Part shown: piece after piece, positions 40,724-50,503 of the stretch
Numbering within the stretch: the first letter of the stretch is position 1
Layout: each line of letters begins with the position of its first letter
Assembly (NCBI RefSeq): GCF_027920805.1
Contig: NZ_JANWOI010000003.1
Span: forward strand, 372,001-436,000
Direction of reading: 5' to 3'
From: Govania unica
GTDB lineage: Bacteria; Pseudomonadota; Alphaproteobacteria; Sphingomonadales; Govanellaceae
DNA: 64,000 nt
Notes under the pieces: model-generated
Seen by the model: only the letters and a program-made list of their open reading frames with translations
Databases searched by the model: none
Told to the model about the DNA's origin: nothing
Program-made: the position numbers and the translations under genes

Positions 40724-42763
40724 TCAGCTGTTGCGCACGTTGCTCAGGAAGCTGCTGATGTCCGCTTGCAGGCTGGCCGACATATCCTCAAGTTCGGAGG
40801 CGGCGGACAGCACCTGGCTTGCCGCGCTGCCGGTTTCGGTGGCGCCCTGGGTCACCCGCGAGATGCCGGCCGAGATATCCTGCGTTCCGCTGGCCGCAAG
40901 CTGGACATTGCGCCCGATTTCCTCGGTGGCGGATGACTGTTCCTCGACGGCGGCTGAGACGCTCAGGGTGATCTGGCTCAATTCGCTGACCACGCGTTCG
41001 ATGGAGCGGATGGCGGTTCCGGCGCTGTCCGACACGGCGCGCATGGTTGTGACCTGGGTGGTGATTTTTTCGGTCGCCCTGGCGGTTTCATTGGCGAGCG
41101 ATTTGACTTCCGAGGCGACGACGGCGAATCCGCGTCCGGCTTCCCCGGCCCGGGCCGCCTCGATGGTGGCGTTGAGCGCGAGCAGATTGGTCTGGTCGGC
41201 GATTTCCTTGATCAGATTGACAATATTTTCAATTTCGGCGGTGAATCCGATCAGGGTGGTGATGGCTTCGCCGCCCTCGACCGCAGTTGCGACCGCCTGT
41301 TCCGAAACACTGCCGGCGCGCTGCAGCTGGCCGCTGATTTCGCGGATCGAGGTGGAAAGCTCCTCGGTCGCCGCCGCCACCATCTGGGTATTGGTATTGG
41401 TACGTTGCGAGGCGTCACTGACCTGATCAGACTGGCTGCTGGTCATGTCCGCCACACTGACCATGGACGTGGCGGCGGAGCGCATTTCGGTCGCTGCCCC
41501 CGACAGGGTGCCCATGGCTTCGGCCACCTTATGTTCGAACCCGCTGATCAGCTCGGCGACCGTTTTCGCACGCTGTTCGCGGGCCCGCGCTTCGGCCAGT
41601 TCGGCGGCCTGGGCCCGGCGTTCCTCGGCGGCGATGCGGTCGCGCTCGGCGATGTCATGGGCGGTGCGTTCTTCGGTCAGGCGCTTGGTTTCGGCTTCGA
41701 GACGTTCGCGTTCATGGGCGGCGTCTTTGAATTGCACCAGACCGCGCGCCATGTCGCCGACTTCGTCCTGTTGATCGGCAAAGGGGATTTGGACCTCATA
41801 GCGCCCGCGGGCGAGCTCCATGGTTGCGCCGCGAATGGCCTGCAAAGGCAATACAATGGTGCGGATGAGGACAAAGGCGGACAGACCCGTCATGACAAGG
41901 GCAAAGGCCCCGATGGCAAGCTGCACCGTATGTTCGGCGGCGCGCGCGGTTTTCACGCTGTCGAGCGCCGCGTCGCGTTCCTCGATGCTGACCTTCAGCA
42001 AATTGTCGAACTGCGGCGTCATCTCGCGATAATATTCACTAAGCTTTGTGATGCTGACGAGATGCTGCATGCGGTTGTCGGCATAGCTTGTGAAGGCCTT
42101 GGTGTAGCTGTCGAGCCGGGTGGCCAGATCGCCGTTCAGCTGCTTGCGGAAGACGGTGGCGACGGCGGCGTGTTGTTGGACGTCGATGTCTGTGGCGCGC
42201 AGAATGAAGTTCTTTTCATAGCGGCGCAGGCTCAGCATATTGACCATCTGGCTGGTCGGCGCCTTGCCGAGCGAGCGTTCGATGCTGTTGACGGCGGTGC
42301 GCATCTCGCCTTCAAGCCCGTGCTCCGGCGTGAGGCCGAGCTTGGTTTCTTCCGTGACGACGGTGATGAATTGATCGCTGTATCTGGTCAGCAGCGCTTC
42401 GAGAGCCACAAGGATGCTGGTGTCCTCGGTGAGAAAGATGCTCTTCTTGAGCGCTTCGAGATCTTCCCGCGCCCCTGCGAGCGTTTCATCGAACTGACGC
42501 AGAAAATCCGCGTCCTTGCGGATCAGGAAATCTTTTTCAATGCGTCGTAGCTCTTGCGTCTTGCTGGCGAGATCATTGACCTGGATCGTCATCGCTTGCG
42601 CAGCGATGGCCCGATCCACGGCCGCGGTGGTGATGCCACGGATGATGAAGGAGCTGATGATGATCGCGAGGAACGTCAGTGAAATCAGGGCGGAGATCAG
42701 AAACACACGAGTCTTGATGGTACGGTTCAAAATCCACGACAACATGGGAGGGCAATCCATCAT
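40724..42763 (-). CDS. Methyl-accepting chemotaxis protein with HBM-type sensor domain
   Basis: 679 residues from this start. Transmembrane helix 1 is at about 20-42, followed by a periplasmic helical region of about 240 residues containing two RRxEKxFxxR motifs ([22 protein letters not shown]) typical of the helical-bimodular (HBM) domain, which senses organic acids in Pseudomonas McpS. Helix 2, a HAMP domain and a cytoplasmic signalling hairpin ([20 protein letters not shown] in part) follow. It would feed CheA. Start uncertain: ATG 42763, 42760 or 42745; the frame is open to 42829. No che genes nearby. Confidence 0.92.
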   Translation of the reverse strand: MMDCPPMLSWILNRTIKTRVFLISALISLTFLAIIISSFIIRGITTAAVDRAIAAQAMTIQVNDLASKTQELRRIEKDFLIRKDADFLRQFDETLAGAREDLEALKKSIFLTEDTSILVALEALLTRYSDQFITVVTEETKLGLTPEHGLEGEMRTAVNSIERSLGKAPTSQMVNMLSLRRYEKNFILRATDIDVQQHAAVATVFRKQLNGDLATRLDSYTKAFTSYADNRMQHLVSITKLSEYYREMTPQFDNLLKVSIEERDAALDSVKTARAAEHTVQLAIGAFALVMTGLSAFVLIRTIVLPLQAIRGATMELARGRYEVQIPFADQQDEVGDMARGLVQFKDAAHERERLEAETKRLTEERTAHDIAERDRIAAEERRAQAAELAEARAREQRAKTVAELISGFEHKVAEAMGTLSGAATEMRSAATSMVSVADMTSSQSDQVSDASQRTNTNTQMVAAATEELSTSIREISGQLQRAGSVSEQAVATAVEGGEAITTLIGFTAEIENIVNLIKEIADQTNLLALNATIEAARAGEAGRGFAVVASEVKSLANETARATEKITTQVTTMRAVSDSAGTAIRSIERVVSELSQITLSVSAAVEEQSSATEEIGRNVQLAASGTQDISAGISRVTQGATETGSAASQVLSAASELEDMSASLQADISSFLSNVRNS

Positions 42764-42941
42764 GAGTAAAGACGATGATGCCGCATTAAGACCTGTTTCC
42801 TTACGAAGTGTTAACGCTGATAGGGGCATGGAAACCCTTTAACATCAGCATGTTCTACCCGCGCCTGCCTTTCGGATTAGGCTTTCCAAGGGCGCTTCTT
42901 TATCATTCCTGAAGGGAGCGCTGCAACCGCATGATTATGCA

Positions 42942-42956
42942 TGTCATTTAATGACA
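42942..42956. promoter_or_regulatory. Perfect 15-bp palindrome before the ornithine cyclodeaminase homologue
   Basis: TGTCATT-T-AATGACA, seven-base arms around one central T, about 94 bases before ATG 43050. Likely a transcription-factor site; the cognate regulator is not identifiable. Confidence 0.45.
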
Positions 42957-43049
42957 ACCTATGAGTGTGGCCGCGCGGGTGAAATTGCACTTGATCCCTT
43001 TTCAGGAATACCTACCCTGTGGCGAATATATTTTCAGGAGCCTATCGCC

Positions 43050-44045
43050 ATGCACAGCAGTTCCGAAGTCCGGGTCTTTTCCGCCGCCGATATCCGTCAG
43101 TTGCTGACCTATCCGGATTGCATCGAGGTTCTCGAGTCGGCCATGCAGGAAACCAGCCGCCGCACTGTGGAACTGCCATTGCGGACGCTACTGCAAGCGC
43201 CCAACCGCAAGGGCGTGCTCGGCCTCATGCCGGGAGCCATGACGAACCCGAGCTATCTCGGCACCAAGCTCATCAGCATGTTCGACGGCAACACGGCGCT
43301 GGGTCTGTCGTCGCATATCGGCCTGATCTGCCTGTTTAATGGCGAGAACGGCGTGCCGGTGGCCTTGCTTGAAGCGGGCTCGGTGACCGCCATTCGCACC
43401 GCCTGCGCCTCGGCGCTGGCCACCAAACATCTTGCCCGCGAAGATGCCTCAAGCCTCGCTATCATCGGCACCGGGGAGGAGGCGGAGACTCATCTGGAAG
43501 CGCTCCTTTGCGTGCGGCCGATCACGACGGTGACCGTCTGGGGGCGCACCCCGGAAAAGGTCGCGGCCTTCATTGAAAAGCATCAGGGCAAGGGTGGCGC
43601 AAAGCTCCAAAGCGCGCCGTCCGTCGAAGCCGCCGTGGCCGGTGCGGACATCATCACCACCGTGACCGCCGCCAAAACCCCGATCCTCAAGGGCCAGTGG
43701 CTGACCCCGGGGCAGCATGTCAATCTCGTCGGCGCCTCGGTCGCAAGTGCCGCCGAAGCCGACAGTGACGTGGTCACCCGCTCGCGCTTTTACGTGGATT
43801 ATATCGAAAGCACGCTGGCCCAGGCCGGTGAGTTCCTTCAGGCGAGAGATGCCGGTCTTGTGACCGAGGATCATATCCTCGGTGAAATCGGCGCAGTCAT
43901 CTCAGGCACGGTCGCAGGCCGCCAATCGCCCACGGACATCACCGTCTATAAGTCCCTCGGCATCGCCTCGCAAGATATCGCCACCGCCGCCTACATCCTC
44001 AATCGCGGCCGCAGCGAAGGCATCGGCCAACTGGTCACCCTGTAA
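43050..44045 (+). CDS. Ornithine cyclodeaminase/mu-crystallin-family protein
   Basis: 331 residues. N-terminal substrate domain with LRTLLQAPNRKGVLGLMPG and YLGTKLISMF, then an NAD(P)-binding Rossmann domain with AIIGTGEEAETHLEAL and GRTPEKVAAF. Members include ornithine cyclodeaminase, ketimine reductase and L-alanine dehydrogenase; which applies is unclear. AGGAG at 43036-43040 supports ATG 43050; the upstream open frame passes through the palindrome and is unlikely to be translated. Single gene with the TonB receptor convergent downstream. Confidence 0.9.
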   Translation: MHSSSEVRVFSAADIRQLLTYPDCIEVLESAMQETSRRTVELPLRTLLQAPNRKGVLGLMPGAMTNPSYLGTKLISMFDGNTALGLSSHIGLICLFNGENGVPVALLEAGSVTAIRTACASALATKHLAREDASSLAIIGTGEEAETHLEALLCVRPITTVTVWGRTPEKVAAFIEKHQGKGGAKLQSAPSVEAAVAGADIITTVTAAKTPILKGQWLTPGQHVNLVGASVASAAEADSDVVTRSRFYVDYIESTLAQAGEFLQARDAGLVTEDHILGEIGAVISGTVAGRQSPTDITVYKSLGIASQDIATAAYILNRGRSEGIGQLVTL

Positions 44046-44086
44046 TTCCTGATCCTCTGGTCCTGGATCCTGCTCTTACCCCCGGC

Positions 44087-46285
44087 TCAGAAATTGACCC
44101 CGGCGCTGATCGTCCAACTGCGCGGGTCGCCGTAATAGGCGGTCTGCACATTGGCGACGCTGGAGAATTCATGGGCGTCGGTTTTATAAATCCTGCCGCC
44201 GATATTGCGCACCGCGGCGGCCAGATACCATCCCCCGTGCGCCGGATTGTAGCGCATCCCGGCGTTGAACAGCCAATAGCCGTCCTGCGTCAGCACATCG
44301 CGATTGTCGACGCTCAGCCAATGTTTGCTTTTGTAATTGGCATCGGTACGCAGCATCACATGCCCGGCTGCGCCGAGTTCGATCGTATAGTCGGCGGCCA
44401 GATTGACCGTCCATTTCGGCGCGAAGGCCGGATGATCGTTTGAGCGGTCGCGGCTGGCGTCGATGAAGTTTTTATAGCTTGCGTTCAGATAGCCGATATT
44501 GGCCGTCACATTGAAGCGCTCAGCCGGGGTGGCGCTCAGCTCAAGTTCCGCTCCGTAATTCTCCATGCGGGCTGCATTGATGACCGGGAAACTGAACACC
44601 GGCAATATCAGGTTTGCGTTCAGGACCTCCGCGACCCGGGCCTGAAAATTCTTATAGTCGCTATAAAAGATCGCGCCGTTCATGCGCAACCGGCTATCCA
44701 GCCAACGCGACTTGACGCCGCCTTCATAGGTCCAGACATATTCGGGCGCATAGGGACGCAGCTCCGCATCCGAATTGGCGCGGCCGTTCATGCCGCCCGA
44801 TTTATATCCGCGCGCCGCGCTCGCATAGGTCATAAGCTCAGGCGACCATTGATAATCGAGCGTGAGAGACGGGGTCCAGGCATGCCAGCTGTTACCCTGG
44901 GCCAGGCTGTAACTGCGGCTGAGCACCGTAAGCGGCGGCCCGAAAATGGCGTGCACATCGCGGGTGAAATATTTCTCGTCATAGGAATAACGCAAGCCGG
45001 CAGTGATCGAAAGGGCGTCGGTTGCATGCAAGCTTAGCTGACCGAAACCGGCATAGGACCGGGTCTCCAGATGATCGTCCGAATAGGCGACCGAGGTTGC
45101 GGGGATCTTGAAATAGGTCGCGTAATCGTTGGCATAGGCTTCATTATGGGCCTTGTTGCTTTCGCTCAGGTAATAGATCCCGACGATGGCATCGACCCGT
45201 CGGCTGTCATATTTCAACTGGAATTCCTGGCTCAGTTGATGTTGGCGCAAGTCGTTGAAGCTATCGATCAGCTGAAATTTCGAGGCATCGATATCCATAT
45301 AGATATTGGGCTTGAGGCTGCGATAGGCGGTCAGGGAACTCAAAGTCAGATGATCGTCAAGCTTGCCGTCCACCGCGAAGGACAGCCCCCAATGGTCAAG
45401 CTTCTGCCCCTCATGCCCTTTGAAGGAGGTGCGGCCGCTGTAATCATAGCGGTTCCCGGCGCCCGGCGCGGGTTTCAGCAGCGCGCCTTCCACGGTCCTG
45501 AGATCGGCCTCGGCCCTCCCAAGCGTTAGCGCGGTGCGCTGGCGGGTATAATCGGCATTGAGCGTGAGGCTGAGCGCGTCCGAAGGCTCGGCCCGCAAGA
45601 TGGCATGAAAGCTTGTGTTGTCATCGTCATTATATCTTCGGCCGGTGCTGCGGTCGGTCACGATGCCGTCGCGGCTGCTGCTAAGGGCGGCAAGGCTTAA
45701 GGCAAGCTTGTCGCGGACAACCGGCGTCGACAGATAGGCTTTGCCGGTCAGGCGATTGAAGCGGCCATAGGTGACCTCGGCATTGCCGGTCAGCCGTTCC
45801 ATATCCGGGCGGCGCGATATGACCTTGATGGCCCCGCCGACACTGTTCCGGCCATAAAGCGTGCCTTGGGGTCCCCGCAGAACCTCGATCCGCTCCACAT
45901 CGCTCAGCCACAGGAGCGCGCCCTGAACCCGCGCCAGATACACGCCATCCACATAAACCCCGATACCGGGGTCAAAGGTTTGCAGGCCGTCCGATTGCCC
46001 AATGCCGCGCAGGAAGATGGAGGCGGTGGAGGATGACCCATGCGCCTGTATCAGATTGAGATTGGGCACCGATCGTTCGATATCGGCCAGGGTCTGGGCC
46101 TGCATCTGGTCAAGTCGTTCGCGGGAAAAAGCGCTGACGGCGAGGGGCGCTTGTTGTACCGTTTCCTCACGCCGTCGCGCGGTCACGGTGATTTCCTCGA
46201 TCGCACTGGCTTCGGCCGGAACCATCAGGAAGGCTAAAAAGCTAGTAGACACCAAACGGGGAGACATCTGTGGAACGCGGATCAC
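44087..46285 (-). CDS. TonB-dependent outer-membrane receptor
   Basis: 732 residues. Signal peptide (RLVSTSFLAFLMVPAEASA), TonB box IEEITVTARRREE, plug with RIEVLRGPQGTLYGRNSVGGA, and a beta-barrel ending in Phe (SAGVNF). GTG 46285 has AGGA eight bases upstream and keeps positive charges before the signal helix; ATG 46267 is the alternative. No companion permease or binding protein is adjacent; the alpha/beta hydrolase on the other strand starts 107 bases away. Substrate unknown. Confidence 0.92.
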   Translation of the reverse strand: MIRVPQMSPRLVSTSFLAFLMVPAEASAIEEITVTARRREETVQQAPLAVSAFSRERLDQMQAQTLADIERSVPNLNLIQAHGSSSTASIFLRGIGQSDGLQTFDPGIGVYVDGVYLARVQGALLWLSDVERIEVLRGPQGTLYGRNSVGGAIKVISRRPDMERLTGNAEVTYGRFNRLTGKAYLSTPVVRDKLALSLAALSSSRDGIVTDRSTGRRYNDDDNTSFHAILRAEPSDALSLTLNADYTRQRTALTLGRAEADLRTVEGALLKPAPGAGNRYDYSGRTSFKGHEGQKLDHWGLSFAVDGKLDDHLTLSSLTAYRSLKPNIYMDIDASKFQLIDSFNDLRQHQLSQEFQLKYDSRRVDAIVGIYYLSESNKAHNEAYANDYATYFKIPATSVAYSDDHLETRSYAGFGQLSLHATDALSITAGLRYSYDEKYFTRDVHAIFGPPLTVLSRSYSLAQGNSWHAWTPSLTLDYQWSPELMTYASAARGYKSGGMNGRANSDAELRPYAPEYVWTYEGGVKSRWLDSRLRMNGAIFYSDYKNFQARVAEVLNANLILPVFSFPVINAARMENYGAELELSATPAERFNVTANIGYLNASYKNFIDASRDRSNDHPAFAPKWTVNLAADYTIELGAAGHVMLRTDANYKSKHWLSVDNRDVLTQDGYWLFNAGMRYNPAHGGWYLAAAVRNIGGRIYKTDAHEFSSVANVQTAYYGDPRSWTISAGVNF

Positions 46286-46391
46286 GAGAGAGTCCTTACA
46301 ACTAAAACGGGCATAACTAGGTCTGGCACATGGTAAAGTCACTTTCGGGCCAGATGATTAACAAAGTCTGACGATTAAGGGTAGAGTTCGC

Positions 46392-47261
46392 ATGACAAAG
46401 ACGTTTCACGATGTTTTTTATCGCTCGGCCGATGATCTCAGTCTTTATGCGCGCGACTATCCGGGCCCCGGGCCTGACGCGCCTGTGGTCCTTGCTCTGC
46501 ATGGCTTAAGCCGCAATTCGCGTGATTTCGCTGACCTCGCCGATCATCTCGCGGCGCGTTACCGGGTCATCGTCCCGGATATTCGCGGGCGCGGCCTGTC
46601 GGACTATGACCCCGAGCCGCTGAATTACATTCCGGCCACCTATGTGATGGATATGGCCGCGCTCCAGCTACATCTTGGGGTTGAGCGGCTGGCGCTCATC
46701 GGCACCTCGCTTGGCGGCATCATGGCCATGGCCATGACGGCTCTTAATCCCGATGCTGTGGTGGGTGTGGTCCTCAATGACGTCGGCCCGGTGGTTGACC
46801 CCGAGGGCATCGCGCGCATCCAATCTTATGTGGGCAAAACCAACCCGCCGCTGTCCTGGGCCGAGGCGGAGGAGCAAACGCGCGGCCTCAATGCCGAGAT
46901 TTTCCCTGATTTCAGCCCGGCTGACTGGTACAAATTCACCCGCAGTCTTTACCGTGAGGACAATTCCTATGGCCGCGAGCGCCCGGTCCTCGACTATGAT
47001 CCCCTGATCGCGCAAAGCCTGGCCGAGGGCGATGCCGTGCCGCCGGATCTCTGGGATCTGTTCGAGGCGCTCGCCGCAAAACCCGTGCTCGTCATTCGCG
47101 GGGAGATGTCCGATATTTTATCCAGGGACACCCTCGCTGAGATGCAGTCACGGCATCCCGGCCTTGAAACAGTGACCGTGCCGAAGCGAGGTCACGCGCC
47201 ACTTTTGACCGAACCGGTGGCCCAGTCCGCGATTGACGGGTTTCTCGCTCGGATTTTTTAG
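46392..47261 (+). CDS. Alpha/beta-fold hydrolase
   Basis: 289 residues. Nucleophile elbow GTSLGG (LIGTSLGGIMA), oxyanion HG in ALHGLSRNSRDF, and a C-terminal His in KRGHAPLLTEP fit the Ser-His-Asp triad, with the acid likely in the preceding VIRGEMSDIL segment. The substrate could be an ester, lactone or epoxide and is not set by sequence. Divergent from a TonB receptor with a short shared promoter region, so it may process that receptor's ligand. Ends with two tandem CGGATTTTTTA stretches that may act in termination. Confidence 0.88.
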   Translation: MTKTFHDVFYRSADDLSLYARDYPGPGPDAPVVLALHGLSRNSRDFADLADHLAARYRVIVPDIRGRGLSDYDPEPLNYIPATYVMDMAALQLHLGVERLALIGTSLGGIMAMAMTALNPDAVVGVVLNDVGPVVDPEGIARIQSYVGKTNPPLSWAEAEEQTRGLNAEIFPDFSPADWYKFTRSLYREDNSYGRERPVLDYDPLIAQSLAEGDAVPPDLWDLFEALAAKPVLVIRGEMSDILSRDTLAEMQSRHPGLETVTVPKRGHAPLLTEPVAQSAIDGFLARIF

Positions 47262-47271
47262 GCCGGATTTT

Positions 47272-47556
47272 TTAAGCGGTCTTCTTGCCCGCCACCAGAC
47301 TGCCGATGGCCTGAAGAACGCCGCCGCCGATCAGCGAGCTAATGGCGGTTGCCACATGGTCGCCGCCCAGCATCGGGGCCATCTGGGCCATGATGCCGCT
47401 CGCATCCAGTCCCTGTCCGGCACCAATGCCGCCAACCGCGCCAGCAATGATATTGCCAAGCGGCCCGAGGCTTTTCGATTTGAGGATTTGTCCGAGAATG
47501 CCGCCCCCGGCACCGCCGGCTATGGCTTGGATAATAATGGGTAGAAATTGTTCCAC
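47272..47556 (-). CDS. Small glycine-rich protein, possible membrane-associated
   Basis: 94 residues, no family recognised. Glycine-zipper-like runs (IAGGAGGGILGQIL, GAVGGIGAGQGL, LIGGGVLQAIGSLVAG) separate short hydrophobic helices, suggesting membrane insertion or oligomerisation. Ends in GKKTA. Convergent with the alpha/beta hydrolase gene. Ribosome site GGGAGAGTT lies before the ATG on the minus strand. Coding status is likely but unproven. Confidence 0.6.
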   Translation of the reverse strand: MEQFLPIIIQAIAGGAGGGILGQILKSKSLGPLGNIIAGAVGGIGAGQGLDASGIMAQMAPMLGGDHVATAISSLIGGGVLQAIGSLVAGKKTA

Positions 47557-47722
47557 AAGAACTCTCCCAAAAATAATCTGTCCCCGAGATGTAACTTATT
47601 TTGCCGGATATTGACAGAACTATGAGACTATTCATGGCGTAACATAGACTTTGTAGAGACGATTGCAATTCTCCTTGTTTGATCTGACACTGCGTCGGGG
47701 ACTTAAAAATTGGGGAAAACGG

Positions 47723-48994
47723 ATGCGCGTGGTTGTCGTCGGGGCGGGCCTCATCGGCGTAAGTTCGGCATATTGTCTGGCGCGTGACGGACATGAGGTG
47801 ACGGTTCTTGACCGCGAGAAGGATGTGGCTCTCGGGACAAGCTATGCGAATGGCGCGAGCCTTACTCCCAGCATGGCCGATCCCTGGAACGCGCCCGGGG
47901 TTGCCGGTCGGCTCTGGCACTATCTCGGCAAGGAGGATTCACCGCTTCTCCTCCGCCCGCAGGCGCTGCCATCGTTGTTTTTCTGGGGCATCAAGTTTCT
48001 GCGCAATTCCGACCCGGCGCGGTTTGAACGGGCGACGGCGGCCAATGCGCGCATTGCGTCCTACAGTGTCGCGATGCTGAAGACTCTCGAAGCCACGCTT
48101 AGCCTTCGCTATGATCAGGGGCCCGGCGGGACGCTCAAACTCAGCCGCGATTCTGCAGGCTTTGACGCCATGGTCGCCAGCGCCGCCACCATGCAGGAGG
48201 CGGGGGTGCCCATTGATATTCTGGATGCTGCTGGTGCAGTGGCCCGTGAACCGGCGCTGGCTGCGATCCAGCATGAAATTTCCGGTGCGCTTTATATTGC
48301 GTCGGACGAAGCGGGTGACGCCCGCAAATATACGCTTGCTCTGGCCGATATATCGAAGACCCTCGGCGTCAGGTTCGAATATGGGGCGACAGTCACCGGC
48401 TTCGACCGCCAGGGCGGCCGCGTCAACAAGGTTGTCGCCATGCAGTCCGGCAACCACCGTTATTATAACGCGGATGTGGTGGTGATCGCCGCCGGATGCT
48501 GGTCACCGGCCGTGACCGCAGGATTGGGCATCCGCTTGCCGATCAAGCCGGTCAAGGGCTATTCCATCACCACGCCCCGCCACGGCTGGTGCAACGGCCC
48601 GCGCATCCCGGTGGTGGACGAGGGTTTTCATGCTATCGTGACGCCTCTCGGGGACCGTTTGCGGGTCGCGGGCACGGCTGAATTCGCAGGCTTCGACAAT
48701 ACTCTGACGCCAAGCCGGATCGCCAATCTGACCCGCTTTCTGACCAGCCTTTATCCGGATTTCAACGGTCATTTCGACAGCACCGATATTTCCCCCTGGT
48801 GCGGTTTTCGCCCCATGAGCGCTGATGGTGTGCCTTTCATCGGGCAAAGCCGCATCGAGAATGTCTATCTCAACACCGGCCACGGCCATCTCGGCTGGAC
48901 CATGGCCAGCGGCTCGGGCCGCTTGCTCGCGGATCTCGTGCTGTCGAAAGTCCCGGCCATTGACCCGGCACCTTACGACCCAGCCCGGGCTTAG
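47723..48994 (+). CDS. dadA: FAD-dependent D-amino acid dehydrogenase (DadA-like)
   Basis: 423 residues (DadA about 430). Oxidatively deaminates D-amino acids and passes electrons to the respiratory chain. The FAD motif VVVVGAGLIGVSSAYCLARDG is at the N-terminus in two parts, TSYANGASLTPS is the conserved DadA segment, and GFRPMSADGVPFIG with NTGHGHLGWTMASGSG are typical near the C-terminus. ATG 47723 is selected; earlier codons do not match the family. No alanine racemase (dadX) beside it. Overlaps the convergent permease gene by four bases. Confidence 0.9.
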   Translation: MRVVVVGAGLIGVSSAYCLARDGHEVTVLDREKDVALGTSYANGASLTPSMADPWNAPGVAGRLWHYLGKEDSPLLLRPQALPSLFFWGIKFLRNSDPARFERATAANARIASYSVAMLKTLEATLSLRYDQGPGGTLKLSRDSAGFDAMVASAATMQEAGVPIDILDAAGAVAREPALAAIQHEISGALYIASDEAGDARKYTLALADISKTLGVRFEYGATVTGFDRQGGRVNKVVAMQSGNHRYYNADVVVIAAGCWSPAVTAGLGIRLPIKPVKGYSITTPRHGWCNGPRIPVVDEGFHAIVTPLGDRLRVAGTAEFAGFDNTLTPSRIANLTRFLTSLYPDFNGHFDSTDISPWCGFRPMSADGVPFIGQSRIENVYLNTGHGHLGWTMASGSGRLLADLVLSKVPAIDPAPYDPARA

Positions 48995-50301
48995 TTGCGC
49001 GACGCCGACGGCGCGACTTTCTGCCCGAACGGCAGCTTGCTCCCCACAAGATAAACCGTAAAAGCCGTCAGCACGGAATCCACGGCGGGAATGCCGCTCA
49101 AGCTGAAAAGATAATTGGCGGTGGCGCTGCCAATGCCAATCCCGGCGACCCAGGCGACAAAGGCGAGGGGGCGAAACGCCGCCTGCCCAGCCTTGCCATA
49201 GTTAAGATAGGCGGCGCGCCGGACCAGAAAGAAATCGGCCACATAAATCCCGGCAATGGGTGGAATGGCGATCCCAAGCAGCGTCAGAAACGGAATGAGA
49301 TAATCGCTGATGCCGAGCACCGCCAGCAGCACGCCCAACACCCCGGCGGTGATGGTCAGCAGCAGATGCGGCGTCTTCGGGGAGATGGTGGCCATGGCCA
49401 GCGCCGACGAATAGAGATTGCTCGAATTGGCGGTCCAGGCGCTGCACAGGATCAGCGCGAGCGCCGGCAGTCCAAGCCCAAGGCTCGCAAGGATGATCGG
49501 CAGCTCGGCTTCGCCGGTGGCGACGCTCGGAATGGCCGACAGGATGAAGGCCGCGCTCACGCCAAGGCCAAAGCCGATGACGGCCGCGAGCAAAGCATCG
49601 CGGCGACTACGGGCAAAGCGGCTGAAATCCGGGAAGATGGTGGCCCCGACTGCAAGCCCGCCGATCACGATGGACACCCCGATGCCCAATGATGGCGCAT
49701 CCAGCGGCGTGGCCATCAATTGCTCCCGCGACACCAGCCGGGCGGCGATATAGGCCGTCGCCACCAATCCCATGATCAGAAACGGAGCGATCACCTTCGA
49801 CACTCTCTGAATGGCGCTGAAGCCGAATACCGTGGTCAGCACCATGAGCCCGCCGCCGACCACCATATAAAGCCGCGGGTCCAGATCCGGCAGCCCCGAG
49901 GTCATGGCCACATGGGCGAGGCTTTCTCCAAACAATTTGGTGACCACCCCGAACCAGCCAAAGATCGTAATCGCCAGCACCAGATTGATGACCTTGGCCC
50001 CGCTCATGCCAAAAGCAGTCTGAATGATCATGGCGGTGGTCAGCCGGCAGCTTTGTGCAACCATGCCGGTCAGACAGGCAAGAAACGTCAGGATCAAAGC
50101 CCCGATCACTACCGCCTGAGCCCCAATCTCCAAACCAAAACTCGCCCCAAGCTGCGCCCCGATCAGGAAGCAGGGCAGCGACAGCACCATGCCAAGCAGT
50201 ACCAGAGCAATGTTCCAGCCGGCCACGGTGGCGCTTTCCGGAACGGAGCCATGGGAGAATTCCTCTGTCCCGGCTTTCGGCGTCTCAAGCTTTGTACTCA
50301 T
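48991..50301 (-). CDS. NCS1-type cytosine/purine permease family (CodB-like)
   Basis: 436 residues with about twelve hydrophobic segments. The N-terminal SVPESATVAGWNIALVLLG and LTTAMIIQTAFGMSGAKV with TIFGWFGV resemble CodB and related nucleobase:cation symporter-1 proteins. Imports a nucleobase or similar N-heterocycle across the inner membrane; the exact substrate is open. ATG 50301 chosen over 50313. Its 3' end overlaps dadA by four bases in convergent orientation. Confidence 0.85.
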   Translation of the reverse strand: MSTKLETPKAGTEEFSHGSVPESATVAGWNIALVLLGMVLSLPCFLIGAQLGASFGLEIGAQAVVIGALILTFLACLTGMVAQSCRLTTAMIIQTAFGMSGAKVINLVLAITIFGWFGVVTKLFGESLAHVAMTSGLPDLDPRLYMVVGGGLMVLTTVFGFSAIQRVSKVIAPFLIMGLVATAYIAARLVSREQLMATPLDAPSLGIGVSIVIGGLAVGATIFPDFSRFARSRRDALLAAVIGFGLGVSAAFILSAIPSVATGEAELPIILASLGLGLPALALILCSAWTANSSNLYSSALAMATISPKTPHLLLTITAGVLGVLLAVLGISDYLIPFLTLLGIAIPPIAGIYVADFFLVRRAAYLNYGKAGQAAFRPLAFVAWVAGIGIGSATANYLFSLSGIPAVDSVLTAFTVYLVGSKLPFGQKVAPSASRN

Positions 50302-50374
50302 GACCAGTCCCACACCCCCGACGTTGCCCCAAGCCTAACTATGACAGTATTCCCCACGCCCTGTCACCCCGCCC

Positions 50375-50471
50375 ATGGATTGCCGGGTCAAGCCCGGCAA
50401 TGACAGGGTGGGGGAGGGCTGCACGTCTATTCAAAAAAACTGTCATACGCGGGCTTGACCCGCGTATCCAT
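50375..50471. repeat. Composite palindromic repeat (inverted type A + direct type B), REPIN-like
   Basis: Type A, inverted (50375-50405): stem ATTGCCGGG / CCCGGCAAT. Type B, direct (50441-50471): stem ATACGCGGG / CCCGCGTAT. Outer ends ATGGAT and ATCCAT are mutual inverses, with a 35-base spacer. The same composite recurs at 59063 and 59304. Confidence 0.85.
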
Positions 50472-50503
50472 GTCGCCGCCATGACGGCTCTCAGTAAAAT
50501 ATT

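Noticed and set aside
41405-42550. 381-codon plus-strand frame opposite the chemoreceptor
   Set aside because: Shadow frame; the minus-strand chemoreceptor has TM, HAMP and signalling motifs in the correct order.
44046-44086. Possible terminator between two convergent genes
   Set aside because: I see no stem with a T-run in these 41 bases; nothing reported.
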